Positions 25,701 to 33,905 are shown, numbered from the stretch's first letter. The stretch is 40,541 bases of DNA from Patescibacteria group bacterium (GCA_023484515.1 JAMDAY010000026.1:1-40541); one strand, 5' to 3'. Made by a program: numbers and translations. Notes: a model not told the origin generated them from the sequence alone.

Positions 25701-26850
25701 AGCGGCTGCGCTGGCGGTACCAATTGCCCATTTTGGAATTGGCCTCTTCCCAGGTAGTGGAATTAACAATTGCAGTCCTGAGTCCCCGTTTAGCCAAACG
25801 GATGCCCAAATCGCAATCTTCGGTCACATTAAAGGCGTCCCAGCCGTTAAGCAGCTTTAGTTCCGCGGTCTTGAAATGGTTGGAAGTCCCCCCTAAAGGT
25901 ATGGGCGCGTCCAGCGACTGCAGTCCGGGCAAAATAAGGTCAAACCACAAGCTATATTCCGCGGTAAAAATTTTAGTCAGGATATTCTGATTGGGATTGT
26001 AAAAATTTAATTTGGCTTGGACGCATACGGTTCGGCCGGCAGATTTTTGGAACGCCAGCACCGCTTTCTTAAGCTGCAAGGGGTCGGGCATGTCTTCGGC
26101 ATCATATATTACAATATATTCCCCTTGTGCAAACTGCAGCCCGTAATTCATGGCCTTGGGCTTGGTCTTGGGCTGGGAACGCGGCACAATGACGGTTTGA
26201 AAATTTTCCGGCAGGGCTAATTTGCTTATCTCGTCTATGGTCTTTTGGTCGTCTTCTTCCAACAGCAGCAAAATTTGCAAACGCTGCACCGGATAGTCCA
26301 GTCGTTTTATGGCGGAAATGAATTGCGGCACAACTTCCCATTCTTTATACAAAGGACAAAGAACGGTATAACCGGGCCATTCCCTGCCGGAAGCCGCAGC
26401 AATCTCTTCCGGGAAGATTTCCAGCTCCGGCCGCTTGCTGAAACTCCGGTAGACTAAAAAAACGTTAAATAATACGTCTAAAAAATATACGATAATAATT
26501 ATGGCAATGAACATTTCCAAAACCAGCCGCCAATCCGCCAGGGCCGCAACCGAAACTGTCGCTAAAATTGCCGAAATAAAAATTTTTTGGCTGGCCGACA
26601 AATTACACAACGCGGTTTCGGAAAAACGCAGCTTGGAATAATTGGAAAATTTCCTCCCTTTATGCCAAAATTCTTCTTTTGAGTAAACTGGGAGCTGCGG
26701 CAAGTCCAGTACTGCTTCCCCGCGGTTGAAAAAATTTGCCGCGACTTTCCTTTTAAGGGCCGAAGAAAAAACGCCCCATCTTCCCCCATTTCCCTGCCTT
26801 GCTTCCCGCAGTTTTTCTCTTTCAGGCAAATTAGCGCTTTGTGGAAACAT
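22771..26850 (-). CDS. GT2 - polysaccharide flippase - GT4 triple fusion protein
   Basis: One uninterrupted frame of 1359 codons joins three modules. Residues about 80-540 form a cellulose-synthase-like processive GT2: two leading helices, TVLCPLYKEWEVV, the DxD-like YDAEDMPDP at 249-257, TEDCDLG at 343 and QRSRW at 380-384, then further helices. Residues about 555-965 form a Wzx/MATE-like polysaccharide exporter of 12 or more helices, including LNFDVILAKHFLSPAEAGQY near 788-807. Residues about 993-1355 form a GT4 enzyme (HAYAGGAEVYVHELAKRW, VLYLGRLKAYKSVDVLV, SLVEGWGITTIEANACGVPVV). The protein could initiate, export and elongate a glycan at one membrane site (inference). It is the first gene of the minus-strand glycan run. 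Confidence 0.88.
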   Translation of the reverse strand: MFPQSANLPEREKLREARQGNGGRWGVFSSALKRKVAANFFNRGEAVLDLPQLPVYSKEEFWHKGRKFSNYSKLRFSETALCNLSASQKIFISAILATVSVAALADWRLVLEMFIAIIIIVYFLDVLFNVFLVYRSFSKRPELEIFPEEIAAASGREWPGYTVLCPLYKEWEVVPQFISAIKRLDYPVQRLQILLLLEEDDQKTIDEISKLALPENFQTVIVPRSQPKTKPKAMNYGLQFAQGEYIVIYDAEDMPDPLQLKKAVLAFQKSAGRTVCVQAKLNFYNPNQNILTKIFTAEYSLWFDLILPGLQSLDAPIPLGGTSNHFKTAELKLLNGWDAFNVTEDCDLGIRLAKRGLRTAIVNSTTWEEANSKMGNWYRQRSRWIKGYVQTLLVHNRHWKDFTQNNRYRDLLYFQMTVGAKVISVFVNPLMWLTTASYFIFRPVLGPYIESFFPAPLFYMGVFSFVLGNFFYFYHYMIGCAKRGFDGLVKYAFLVPFYWLGISVSAWKAAFELVFKPHYWAKTAHGLHLPGKDKVKAPLSWLSRFLDRAKSLAASQKLISGGGVLLVALVVSNLINFAYSAVLGKFLALEDFGLLVLFNTLGIFLSAFTAALFATVNHRTAYLSAKYNAAAGENFRGYAKKISWLAAALLLIFWLILTSKAMLFFQISDITLGFWFAPAIVFGFLAAVDRGFLQGTTHFVLVGTVVVAEALVKLAAAGILAALGLGSRAALSLPISMGAAFLLTWFFAARAGKRARLANTDSLGKISRRFPKRFFVAAVLTGLSSIAFLNFDVILAKHFLSPAEAGQYALLSMAGKMIFYFGSLLSVFIITFTSRDEGERKDPNPLFYKLLAWTALFVIAAWAALSLLGKFIMPLLFGPKAIGILPDLPAYATAVALFTIANAFVVFHLARKQLLFSIASLSVTLMMGLGVWYYHGSIAAIVRTVFIISGIYLAVVGSLHLLQRNGRFILRNLVDLIDAFFPLPLANSARGRRKILIFNWRDIKHAYAGGAEVYVHELAKRWVAAGDRVTLFCGNDGKNLRSETLDGVQIIRRGGFYLVYWWAFVYYLLQFRGRFDLIIDCQNGIPFFAPLYAKEQVVCLLHHVHQDVFRKYLSPPLALLASVLENRVMPWAYKQTKFITISNSSRENLKNLGLGLAGVEIVNPGVDLSFLRPGRKDAQPLVLYLGRLKAYKSVDVLVKAFREVLARLPLARLVIAGSGEEERRLKSLAENLGLRQKVVFAGKVSEKEKLSLLQRAWVLVNPSLVEGWGITTIEANACGVPVVAANVSGLCDSVKNPHTGFLVAHGDVQGFSRKILLLLNNHDLRNKMGKEAIKWAKEFDWNKISQKGLQILDSPQTPG

Positions 26851-26928
26851 GTTTTTTGTATTATGGGACGTAAGCCTAAAGTTGTTTCCTCCTTTAACTA
26901 AACGGCAATAATGAGAAGTTCTTACATT

Positions 26929-26964
26929 AAAAAGGGCGATCCTTTCATGATATAAGGATAGCCC
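26929..26964 (-). terminator. Terminator downstream of uvrA
   Basis: GGGCGATCCTT (26934-26944) pairs with AAGGATAGCCC (26954-26964) with one internal mismatch. On the minus strand the stem is followed by TTTTT. It lies 26 bp beyond the uvrA stop and separates uvrA from the glycan cluster. Confidence 0.75.
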
Positions 26965-26989
26965 GTTATAATTAAAGTTATAGTTAAAC

Positions 26990-29863
26990 CTACAGCATCT
27001 TCTTAAGATACTGTCCGGTATAAGATTTTTTCACTTTAGCCACGTCTTCCGGCGTTCCCGCCGCTACGACTTGCCCGCCTTTGTCGCCGCCTTCGGGGCC
27101 TAAGTCAATAATCCAGTCCGCGGTTTTGATCATATCCAAATTATGTTCAATCACTATCACTGTGTTGCCTTTGTCCACCAATTTATTCAACACATGGATA
27201 AGCCTTTTGGTATCGGCAAAATGCAGGCCGGTAGTAGGCTCGTCTAAGAGGTACAAAGTCCGGCCAGTGGACGCGCGGGACAGTTCCGTGGCCAGCTTGA
27301 TGCGCTGCGCTTCCCCGCCGGACAAAGTGGTGGCGTTCTGTCCCAGCCTCATATAACCCAAGCCAACCTCGCTTAAAGTCTGCAGCTTGCGGTGCAGCAC
27401 CGGCAGGCTGGCAAAAAAGATTTTAGCTTCATCCACGGTCATTTCCAAAACATCGGCAATAGTCTTACCTTTATAATGGATTTCCAAAGCCTCGCGGTTA
27501 TACCTTTTACCGTGGCATTCCTCGCAGGTAATGTAAACGTCAGGCAAAAAGTTCATCTCTACCTGGATTACGCCGTCGCCCAGGCATTTTTCGCAGCGCC
27601 CGCCCTTGACGTTAAAGCTGAACCGGCCGGCGCGGTAGCCGCGCATGCGCGCTTCCGGCGTGGACGCAAACAAATCACGGATAGGCGTAAACACTCCCGT
27701 ATAAGTGGCCGGGTTGGAGCGCGGCGTGCGGCCAATGGGCGACTGGTCTATGTTGATTATCTTGTCCAAATGCTCCACGCCCAAAATTTTCTTATGCTTG
27801 CCGGGCTCGTCCTTGCTGTTGTAAAAATAATGGTACAGTGACTTGGCCAAAATATCGTTAAGCAGGGTGGACTTGCCGCTGCCGGATACGCCGGTCACGC
27901 AGACAAACTTGCCCAAAGGCAAATCCACATTGATACTTTTTAAATTGAACTCTTCGGCGCCGAAAATGGACAGCTTGCGGCCGTTGCCCGGCCGGCGGCG
28001 CTTGGGCACCTCAATCATTTCCTTGCCGGAAAGGTATTGCCCGGTAACGCTGTTCTTGTCTTTTTCTATTTCTTTCGGCGTGCCTTCGGCCACAATTTCC
28101 CCGCCGTGCTTGCCCGCGCCCGGGCCAATGTCCACTACCCAGTCGGCTTCGCGGATGGTTTCCTCGTCGTGCTCCACGACAATTACCGTATTGCCCAAGT
28201 CCCGCAAATTTTTCAAGGTATCCAAAAGCCGGCGGTTGTCGCGCTGGTGCAGGCCAATGCTGGGTTCGTCCAAAATGTAAAGCACGCCAGTCAGCCCGGA
28301 ACCGATTTGCGTGGCCAGACGTATACGCTGCGCTTCCCCGCCGCTCAAGGTGTCGGCCGTGCGGTCCAGGGACAAATAAGCCAGGCCCACGTTGAGCAAA
28401 AACGACAAACGCGCGTTAATTTCCTTTAAAACCTGTTTGGCAATGGACTGGTCTTTTTGGCTTAAAATTTTCGGCAGGCCTTTGAAAAAATCGGCCGCGT
28501 TGTCAATGGTCAAATTTACCACTTCCACAATGCTCTTGCCGGCAATGGTTACGGCCAAAACTTCCGGTTTCAGCCTTTGGCCTTTGCAGGTCGGGCACTG
28601 GCGTATGCGCATGTAGTTTTCTATTTCGCTGCGCATGTAGTCGGAGTCGGTTTCCTTATACCGCCTTTCCAAATTGGGGATTACGCCTTCAAATGCCGTG
28701 TTCATTTCAAACTGCCCGTCGCGCGAGGCAAATTCGCCCGCCACCCGCACCTTTCTTTCGCCCGTGCCGTATAAAATTACGTCCAGAAATTTTTTAGGAA
28801 GATCTTTCACCGGAGTCTGCGCGGAAAACCCGTATTCGCGCGCCACCGCTTCCAAAATGCGGCCGTACCACGACAGACGCGAAGTGGTTTTGCTCCAGGG
28901 ACGAATGGCGCCTTCTGCCAGGGTCAGGCGCGGGTTTGGGATAACCAAGTCCGGTTCTATGGTCAGTTTGGTTCCCAGCCCCTTGCAGTCCGGGCAGGCG
29001 CCATGCGGGCTGTTAAAGGAAAAATCGCGCGGATCCAGTTCGGACAAGGCCACGTGCCCGTCCGGGCAGGCGAATTTCTGGGAAAGGGTTATTTCCTGCC
29101 CCGTCCGGGGTCCGCGCTGGTCCGTTTTGTTATCTGCGTCAATCTGTTTTGCAATGGCAAGGCCATCGCCCAAATCCAGCGCCTTTTCCAGGCTCTCGGA
29201 CAGGCGCCCTTTTTCTTCCGGGGCAATAATCAGCCGGTCCACCACCACGTCAATGCTGTGCTTTTTCTGCTTGTCCAGATTTGCATTCCTGGCTTCGCTC
29301 AAATCCATTACTATGCCGTCCAGGCGCACGCGCGCGAACCCCGCTTTTTTTACCTGCTCAAAGATCATTTTATGTTCGCCCTTCTGGTCGCGGATAAAAG
29401 GCGCAAGCAGCATAATTCTGGTTCCGCCCGGCAGGTTCAGCAATTGGTCAACCATGGCCTGCTTGGTCTGGCCTATAATTTTTTTCCCGCAAACCGGGCA
29501 GTGCGGCACGCCAATGCGGGCATAGAGCAATCTTAAATAATCGTAAATCTCGGTAACCGTGCCTACGGTAGACCGCGGGTTATGTGATGCGGATTTTTGG
29601 TCAATGGAGATTGCCGGTGACAAGCCTTCTATTTTGTCCACGTCCGGCTTGTCCATTAAGCCGATAAACTGGCGGGCGTAAGCGGAAAGCGATTCCACAT
29701 ACCGCCTCTGGCCTTCGGCGTAAATGGTGTCAAACGCCAAAGACGACTTGCCGCTGCCGGACAGTCCGGTTAATACCACGAACTTGTTCCTTGGCAAATC
29801 CACGTCCACGTTCTTTAAATTGTGCTGCCGCGCCCCGCGGATGGAAATAATATCGGAAGGCAT
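26990..29863 (-). CDS. uvrA: Excinuclease ABC subunit A
   Basis: The 957-residue product has the duplicated ABC ATPase architecture of UvrA. The first Walker A is GLSGSGKSS (residues 33-41) and the second is [13 protein letters not shown]. Two LSGGEAQRI signature motifs and zinc-binding cysteine pairs ([16 protein letters not shown] and CEECHGKRY) are present. Full length indicates a functional damage-recognition subunit of nucleotide excision repair. uvrC lies 1.1 kb away on the other strand, so both are encoded here; uvrB is not in the window. No Shine-Dalgarno sequence is visible. Confidence 0.98.
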   Translation of the reverse strand: MPSDIISIRGARQHNLKNVDVDLPRNKFVVLTGLSGSGKSSLAFDTIYAEGQRRYVESLSAYARQFIGLMDKPDVDKIEGLSPAISIDQKSASHNPRSTVGTVTEIYDYLRLLYARIGVPHCPVCGKKIIGQTKQAMVDQLLNLPGGTRIMLLAPFIRDQKGEHKMIFEQVKKAGFARVRLDGIVMDLSEARNANLDKQKKHSIDVVVDRLIIAPEEKGRLSESLEKALDLGDGLAIAKQIDADNKTDQRGPRTGQEITLSQKFACPDGHVALSELDPRDFSFNSPHGACPDCKGLGTKLTIEPDLVIPNPRLTLAEGAIRPWSKTTSRLSWYGRILEAVAREYGFSAQTPVKDLPKKFLDVILYGTGERKVRVAGEFASRDGQFEMNTAFEGVIPNLERRYKETDSDYMRSEIENYMRIRQCPTCKGQRLKPEVLAVTIAGKSIVEVVNLTIDNAADFFKGLPKILSQKDQSIAKQVLKEINARLSFLLNVGLAYLSLDRTADTLSGGEAQRIRLATQIGSGLTGVLYILDEPSIGLHQRDNRRLLDTLKNLRDLGNTVIVVEHDEETIREADWVVDIGPGAGKHGGEIVAEGTPKEIEKDKNSVTGQYLSGKEMIEVPKRRRPGNGRKLSIFGAEEFNLKSINVDLPLGKFVCVTGVSGSGKSTLLNDILAKSLYHYFYNSKDEPGKHKKILGVEHLDKIINIDQSPIGRTPRSNPATYTGVFTPIRDLFASTPEARMRGYRAGRFSFNVKGGRCEKCLGDGVIQVEMNFLPDVYITCEECHGKRYNREALEIHYKGKTIADVLEMTVDEAKIFFASLPVLHRKLQTLSEVGLGYMRLGQNATTLSGGEAQRIKLATELSRASTGRTLYLLDEPTTGLHFADTKRLIHVLNKLVDKGNTVIVIEHNLDMIKTADWIIDLGPEGGDKGGQVVAAGTPEDVAKVKKSYTGQYLKKML

Positions 29864-29866
29864 AAA

Positions 29867-29965
29867 ACTTAATGTAAAATGTAAATATCAAAGTTAAAAA
29901 TTATAGAGTTTTTGCTTCGCAAAAACACTTATATTTTGCACTTTGATATTTACATTTAAAATTTT
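29867..29965. repeat. 17-bp inverted-repeat A/T spacer upstream of uvrA
   Basis: AAATGTAAATATCAAAG (29877-29893) pairs perfectly with 29941-29957, and an inner hairpin GTTTTTGC/GCAAAAAC sits at 29908-29926. It belongs to the TGTAAAATG spacer family of this window. It covers the uvrA upstream region, so it could contain or mask the promoter, but no consensus boxes are clear. Confidence 0.5.
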
Positions 29966-30330
29966 TATTATAAACCAGTAGTCATTTTACCACGGATGTC
30001 AAGGCAAGGCAAGAGGCTTAAGATAAACTCCTTGACCTTCACCATATATTCCCAAACCCATCAAAACTGCTGCTTAAGCAACGGCTCATTTGGCTATTAA
30101 GCGGTTTCCTGCCGTATTTTAACGGCTCAGCGCGTTGAGCCGTTAAAATGCATCTTAAAAAGGCTTAAATAACCCGCATTGCCCGCCCCCGCCAATAGCC
30201 GATGGCCGTTAGCAACTGGCTGACGACGGCTGGAAAGATATTCCTGTTGGTTATTAGATCAGCGATTAATCCGCGTTACTATCAGCGTGTAATCCGCGGT
30301 ATAAAAAAGCCCGCCCCCTTAGCCAACCAG
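29966..30330. other. Gene-poor interval with degenerate words and one palindrome
   Basis: No convincing gene is seen. TTTTAACGGCTCA (30117-30129) pairs with TGAGCCGTTAAAA (30136-30148) as a 13-bp hairpin. Between 30253 and 30302 the words AATCCGCG and ATCAGCG repeat in degenerate form, a pattern of decayed dispersed repeats. Confidence 0.45.
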
Positions 30331-30343
30331 CTAAAAGGGGCGG
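30302..30343 (-). terminator. Terminator of the small membrane-protein gene
   Basis: CCGCCCCCTTAGC (30311-30323) pairs with GCTAAAAGGGGCGG (30330-30343), with one mismatch. On the minus strand the stem is followed by GGGCTTTTTTAT. The stop codon of the upstream gene lies inside the stem. Confidence 0.7.
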
Positions 30344-30798
30344 TGGCGGGTGCGGGAAGGGCGAGGTTTTGGAGCCGAAAATCTTGTGGCGGCGAACACG
30401 CGCAAAGGGTACAGAAAGGCAGACAATTTTCGCCCCAAAACCCGCCTCCTTTTCGGCCGGAAGGCAGGAACCGTCAACGCTGATATTTTGCCTATAAAAA
30501 AGGCGTCCGCCACACCGCTCCTTCTTATGTTTTCATATTCCTCGTCGATCTTGTTGGCCAGTTCTTCAGTGAATTTCTGCCCCTGCCTCCGCTCTGGCCG
30601 CAATTTCCAAAATACATGCAACCCGAAAAAGATCATTGTTACCCACCAGACAACAATAACTGAAAGAAGGGCAACAATTATCGCCCACGTTAAGCTGTAT
30701 ATGAACGAAAGCGCGCCGTTAATGCCCAGCGTAAAATTCAAGCTAGCCAAAACAAGCAAGACTACCGCCGCTACACGCTTCATGATCTTATCCTCCAT
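30331..30798 (-). CDS. Small two-helix membrane protein, hypothetical
   Basis: The 155-residue frame begins with two hydrophobic helices (about residues 8-26 and 33-62, VAAVVLLVLASLNFTLGI and LTWAIIVALLSVIVVWWVTMIFFG). A charged region (LRPERRQGQKFTEELANKIDEEYENIRRSG) follows. The last 50 residues are Arg/Pro-rich, and the stop lies within the terminator stem, so the true C-terminus could have been altered by a repeat or frameshift around 30480. No family is recognised. Confidence 0.5.
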   Translation of the reverse strand: MEDKIMKRVAAVVLLVLASLNFTLGINGALSFIYSLTWAIIVALLSVIVVWWVTMIFFGLHVFWKLRPERRQGQKFTEELANKIDEEYENIRRSGVADAFFIGKISALTVPAFRPKRRRVLGRKLSAFLYPLRVFAATRFSAPKPRPSRTRHRPF

Positions 30799-30864
30799 AA
30801 TATATTTTACGCCTTGCGCAATAAAGGTATTTTATTCCTAACGGCAATCTTGTCAATAAAAACA

Positions 30865-30894
30865 TAGACTTCCCGTCAAGTAATGGGTTATAAT
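30865..30894 (+). promoter_or_regulatory. Candidate uvrC promoter
   Basis: TAGACT (30865-30870) and a perfect TATAAT (30889-30894) are separated by 18 bp. Transcription would begin near 30901, inside the left arm of the hairpin that fills the leader. Confidence 0.5.
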
Positions 30895-30895
30895 T

Positions 30896-30950
30896 AAAAT
30901 TGCCTAAAAATTGCACCATAGGATTTCTTTAGGCAATTTTTGGCAATTTT
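30896..30950. repeat. Hairpin occupying the uvrC leader
   Basis: AAAATTGCC and AAAAATTGC on the left pair with GCAATTTTT and GGCAATTTT on the right, with a single bulged T at 30905; the loop is 18 nt. It ends 3 bp before the uvrC ATG and directly follows the predicted -10 box, so it could be a DNA operator or an RNA structure. Its dimensions match the other three hairpins of about 19-bp stem. Confidence 0.6.
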
Positions 30951-30953
30951 AAA

Positions 30954-32846
30954 ATGGACAAACTTAAGGAAAAACTCAAGGATGTGCCCAAGCTGCCAGG
31001 CGTTTACCAATTTAAGGGAAAAAACGGCGAGGTGCTTTATGTTGGCAAAGCCAAAAACTTAAAGGCCAGAATAGGGCAGTATTTGGCCGGCCGCGACGAG
31101 CGGGAACAAATCCCCTATCTGCTGAAAGAGGCCGCGGATTTTGACTACACCGTGGTCAACAACGAGCTGGAAAGCCTGTTTTTGGAAAGCACGCTCATAA
31201 AAAAATATCTGCCGCGCTACAACATTATGCTGCGCGACGACAAAAACTACGCGTTCATTAAAATAGACTATTCCACGGAAATTCCGCAGATCCAAATTGT
31301 CAGGAAAGCAGACGGCCCTAAAACCTATAAGCTAAAACCTAAAAGCTACTTCGGCCCCTACACCGCCGCCTACAAGATCCGCAACACCTTGAATTTGGTG
31401 AGAAGGATTTTCCCCTACTGTTCGGCGCAAAAAGTGGGCAGCCGCCCGTGCTTTTACTATTATTTGCACCGCTGCCCGGGCGTGTGCATTGGAAAAATTA
31501 GCCTGGACGAATATAAAAAACATTTGGGCAAAATTGCGGACTTTTTGGCCGGCAACGTTTCCAAAGTCAAAAAAGAGCTGGCTGCGGAAATGAAAGCCGC
31601 TTCCAAGCGGCAGCAGTTTGAAAAAGCCGCGCGCCTGCGCGACCAGTGCAATGCCCTGGAAATATTGGAGCAAAAGCAGTCGGTAATTTTGCCGAAAAAA
31701 GTGGATTGGGACATTGTTTCTTTGGCTTTTGAAGCCGGCTATGCCTGCGTAAACCTGTTTAAGGTGCGCGAGGGAAAATTGTTTGACCGGGAAAACTTTG
31801 TCTACAGCGATCCGGAATTGCGTAATCCGTCCCGAACTGCGGAAAGTTACGAGGCAGACATAATCCAAACTTTCCTGGAAAAATACTATTTGGAAACCAG
31901 CAACGCCCCCAAAACGGTCTACACCCAAATTCCGGCGACAGATGCCGAACTTATAGCCCATATTGTAAGATCAAGGTTCAACAAAAAAACCGGAGTGATT
32001 TTTCCCCAAAAAGGCAAGCCCGCGGAACTGGCCAGGCTGGGACAGACTAACGCGGCCGAATATTTAAAAAACTGGCTAAAAAATTCGGCCGAGCACCGTG
32101 ACCGGATAAACGCGGCTCTAACGGAATTAAAAGAGGTGCTGCATTTGGAAAAAATTCCTGAACGGATAGAAGGCTATGACATTTCCAACATCCAGGGCAG
32201 CAATGCCGTAGGCAGTATGGTGGTCTTTAAAAACGGCTTGCCAGCCAAAAGCGAATACCGCAAATTTAGGATACGTTCAAAATCTACTCCGGATGATTTT
32301 GCCATGATGCGGGAAATGCTGGCACGGCGATTATCACGATTACCTGTAGGGGCCGGCCTTGGCCGCCCGACTGATAACGGACGCGCAAGCGCTGCCCCTA
32401 CAGCAGATAAATCATTCTGGGCCGCCCCTGATCTCATCGTTATTGACGGCGGCAAAGGCCAGCTTTCTGCTGCAATGGAAGCCTTAGATAAATATCAAAT
32501 ATCAAATATCAAATATCAAACTATAGGATTGGCTAAAAGGATAGAAGAAATTTTCCTGCCCGGCCGCAGCAATCCCATTGTCCTGCCCGAAACCAGCCCG
32601 GCCCTGCAACTGCTTCAGCGCCTGCGCGACGAAGCCCACCGCTTTAGCATTACTTATCACCGCCAATTAAGATCAAAGCAGGCGGTCAGGTCCGCGCTAG
32701 ACGATATCCCCGGCATTGGCCCCAAGACCAAAAAACTCCTCAAGCAAAAATTCGGCACCGTTAAAAACATCCGCCAGGCCAGCCTGGACGAATTAGCCGC
32801 CGTGGTCGGCGAACATTTGGCACAATTAATCCAGCAATCACTTTAA
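30954..32846 (+). CDS. uvrC: Excinuclease ABC subunit C, with an in-frame palindrome insertion
   Basis: The 630-residue product has the N-terminal GIY-YIG nuclease (GVYQF at 16-20, LYVGKAKNLKAR at 28-39) and a UVR motif (QFEKAARLRDQCNALE). It also has the RNase H-like nuclease (GYDISNIQGSNAVGSMVVF, LIVIDGGKGQLSAA) and a C-terminal helix-hairpin-helix pair (DIPGIGPKTKKLLKQKFG, ASLDELAAVVGEHLA). It makes the two incisions of excision repair. Residues of about 464-483 (PVGAGLGRPTDNGRASAAPT) are absent from the normal family pattern and are encoded by a palindromic repeat at 32345-32402. A 7-bp tandem ATATCAA run lies at about 32490-32520. Confidence 0.97.
   Translation: MDKLKEKLKDVPKLPGVYQFKGKNGEVLYVGKAKNLKARIGQYLAGRDEREQIPYLLKEAADFDYTVVNNELESLFLESTLIKKYLPRYNIMLRDDKNYAFIKIDYSTEIPQIQIVRKADGPKTYKLKPKSYFGPYTAAYKIRNTLNLVRRIFPYCSAQKVGSRPCFYYYLHRCPGVCIGKISLDEYKKHLGKIADFLAGNVSKVKKELAAEMKAASKRQQFEKAARLRDQCNALEILEQKQSVILPKKVDWDIVSLAFEAGYACVNLFKVREGKLFDRENFVYSDPELRNPSRTAESYEADIIQTFLEKYYLETSNAPKTVYTQIPATDAELIAHIVRSRFNKKTGVIFPQKGKPAELARLGQTNAAEYLKNWLKNSAEHRDRINAALTELKEVLHLEKIPERIEGYDISNIQGSNAVGSMVVFKNGLPAKSEYRKFRIRSKSTPDDFAMMREMLARRLSRLPVGAGLGRPTDNGRASAAPTADKSFWAAPDLIVIDGGKGQLSAAMEALDKYQISNIKYQTIGLAKRIEEIFLPGRSNPIVLPETSPALQLLQRLRDEAHRFSITYHRQLRSKQAVRSALDDIPGIGPKTKKLLKQKFGTVKNIRQASLDELAAVVGEHLAQLIQQSL
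32345..32402. repeat. GTAGGGGC-type palindromic repeat inside uvrC
   Basis: TGTAGGGGC (32345-32353) and GCCCCTACA (32394-32402) bound a 58-bp element with inner GGCC and CGCCCGACTG words. The 57-bp intergenic element at 33183-33239 has the same termini and the inner words CGCCCGAACTG and GCAAGC. The frame of uvrC is preserved through it. Confidence 0.8.
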
Positions 32847-32868
32847 AACCCCGCAAGCGCGGGGTTTT
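32845..32868 (+). terminator. uvrC terminator
   Basis: AAAACCCCGC (32845-32854) pairs with GCGGGGTTTT (32859-32868) across a 4-nt loop, overlapping the uvrC stop codon. Confidence 0.85.
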
Positions 32869-33001
32869 AACCTTCTGCCTTATTGATAAAGCGACCTAAT
32901 TTCTGCGGAAGTCAAAAAGGTTGTCCACATAAATTGTTATTGCGCGCAATAGGGCGAAGGCATCCTTCCGGGATTAGCCTTCTAAAGTCAGATTATTGAG
33001 T

Positions 33002-33095
33002 GATGACGCACATCTGGGACAATCTTCCTTAAGTCTGGTTGATGATGGTTATTATCCGGCAATTTAAAAACCGCTTATCCCAGATGTGCGTCATC
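33002..33095. repeat. 18-bp perfect hairpin with 58-nt loop
   Basis: Arms 33002-33019 and 33078-33095 are perfect inverted repeats ending TCTGGGA/TCCCAGA at the loop, and the loop (33020-33077) is 58 nt, the same as in the element at 18613-18708. The outer stem sequence differs (GATGACGCACA here, AGAAGACCGTCC there). Confidence 0.7.
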
Positions 33096-33113
33096 GCCCA
33101 ACAAACACCTCCT

Positions 33114-33141
33114 GAACGCCACAACACGTGTTGTGGCGTTC
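33114..33141. repeat. Perfect 28-bp palindrome
   Basis: GAACGCCACAACAC is followed immediately by its exact reverse complement with no loop. It lies in the repeat-rich gap between uvrC and secG. No T-run follows, so it is not an obvious terminator. Confidence 0.7.
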
Positions 33142-33182
33142 CCATAGGGGCAAGGCTTAGGGTTTAATTACAAATTATCCTT

Positions 33183-33239
33183 TGTAGGGGCTGCCCTTTG
33201 GGCGCCCGAACTGCGGGCAAGCTTTAGCTTGCCCCTACA
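33183..33239. repeat. GTAGGGGC-type palindromic repeat, intergenic copy
   Basis: TGTAGGGGC and GCCCCTACA form the ends; inside lie GCCC/GGGC and CCCG/CGGG pairs and GCAAGC/GCTTGC. It is the intergenic relative of the element in uvrC. Confidence 0.75.
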
Positions 33240-33243
33240 TTCT

Positions 33244-33560
33244 TTATAGGTCTGTTGCCTGCTTTAGAGGGCAAGACTTCCAAGTATTCCGGCGTAACAT
33301 TAAAATATGCGGAATGAGCAGCTTAATGAATGGGGCAACTACTTCCTTTGTTTGCTCCGCGCCTGTCCTTGTAGGGACAGGTCTAGACCTGTCCCTACGT
33401 CTTTGACATCAATGACCAGCTTGGCAATGGCTTTATCCGGCGCATCCTTAGCCTTGTCCCTGCCGTCCTTGATGCCTGTGATCCTTAATCTGTGTCCTGA
33501 ACCGGAGATCTTCAAGTCGGCTGGAACAGGGTTTATCCGTAATCCGTGTTTATCTGTCTG
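33244..33560 (-). pseudogene. Possible decayed coding remnant broken by palindromes
   Basis: The minus strand shows coding-like stretches in different frames: ITGIKDGRDKAKDAPDKAIA followed by KLVIDVKD (about 33500-33400), then AYFNVTPEYLEVLPSKAGN (about 33310-33245). They are separated by stop codons and by the palindrome at 33371-33398. This could be the remains of one gene disrupted by repeat insertion. The outer part (33528-33590) is the repeated word ACGGATAAACACGGAT, which weakens the coding case. Confidence 0.3.
33371..33398. repeat. Perfect 28-bp palindrome (GTAGGGACAGGTCT type)
   Basis: GTAGGGACAGGTCT is followed immediately by its reverse complement. The terminal GTAGGG/CCCTAC links it to the GTAGGGGC family, including the terminator at 13246-13273. 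Confidence 0.7.
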
Positions 33561-33592
33561 CCTTGATCCGTGTTTATCCGTTTGCAGTCTAA

Positions 33593-33621
33593 TTGACACG
33601 GCCCCCTCATTCTAGTATAAT
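33593..33621 (+). promoter_or_regulatory. Consensus sigma70 promoter of secG
   Basis: TTGACA (33593-33598) and TATAAT (33616-33621) are both perfect consensus boxes with the ideal 17-bp spacing, 30 bp before the secG ATG. It is the strongest promoter visible in the window. Confidence 0.85.
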
Positions 33622-33650
33622 AACCAAGACAAAAATTTTTTCCTTACCTT

Positions 33651-33866
33651 ATGGCCAATTTGCTCAAATTCGTCAATATTGCGGTAATGGTAATCTTAAT
33701 TATCATTATTTCCCTGCAAAACAAGTCATCCGGGCTGTCCAATGTGTTCGGCGGCGCGGGCAACGTGGTGCAAACCAGGCGCGGTTTTGAAAAATGGCTG
33801 TTCTACGCCACCATTGTCTTCGGCATTTTATTCGTGGCCATTAACATCATCTTGCTTCTCCAATAG
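33651..33866 (+). CDS. secG: Preprotein translocase subunit SecG
   Basis: The 71-residue product has the SecG layout: a first helix (FVNIAVMVILIIIISLQNKSS), the cytosolic loop GLSNVFGGAGNVVQTRRGFEKW, and a second helix (LFYATIVFGILFVAINIILLL). It is a non-essential helper of the SecYEG channel and fits the many exported proteins encoded here. The Gly-rich loop and the R-x-G-x-E-K-x-L/x-x-x-T motif are typical. It is transcribed from a consensus promoter, probably together with the substrate-binding protein 39 bp downstream. Confidence 0.88.
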   Translation: MANLLKFVNIAVMVILIIIISLQNKSSGLSNVFGGAGNVVQTRRGFEKWLFYATIVFGILFVAINIILLLQ

Positions 33867-33905
33867 CGCTGTTTGGATATTTTCCGGCGCTATTTTTGAT
33901 TACTG

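Noticed and set aside
33307-33615. Plus-strand frame of 102 codons before secG
   Set aside because: It crosses palindromes and word repeats and overlaps the consensus secG promoter. The more protein-like reading is on the other strand and is broken.
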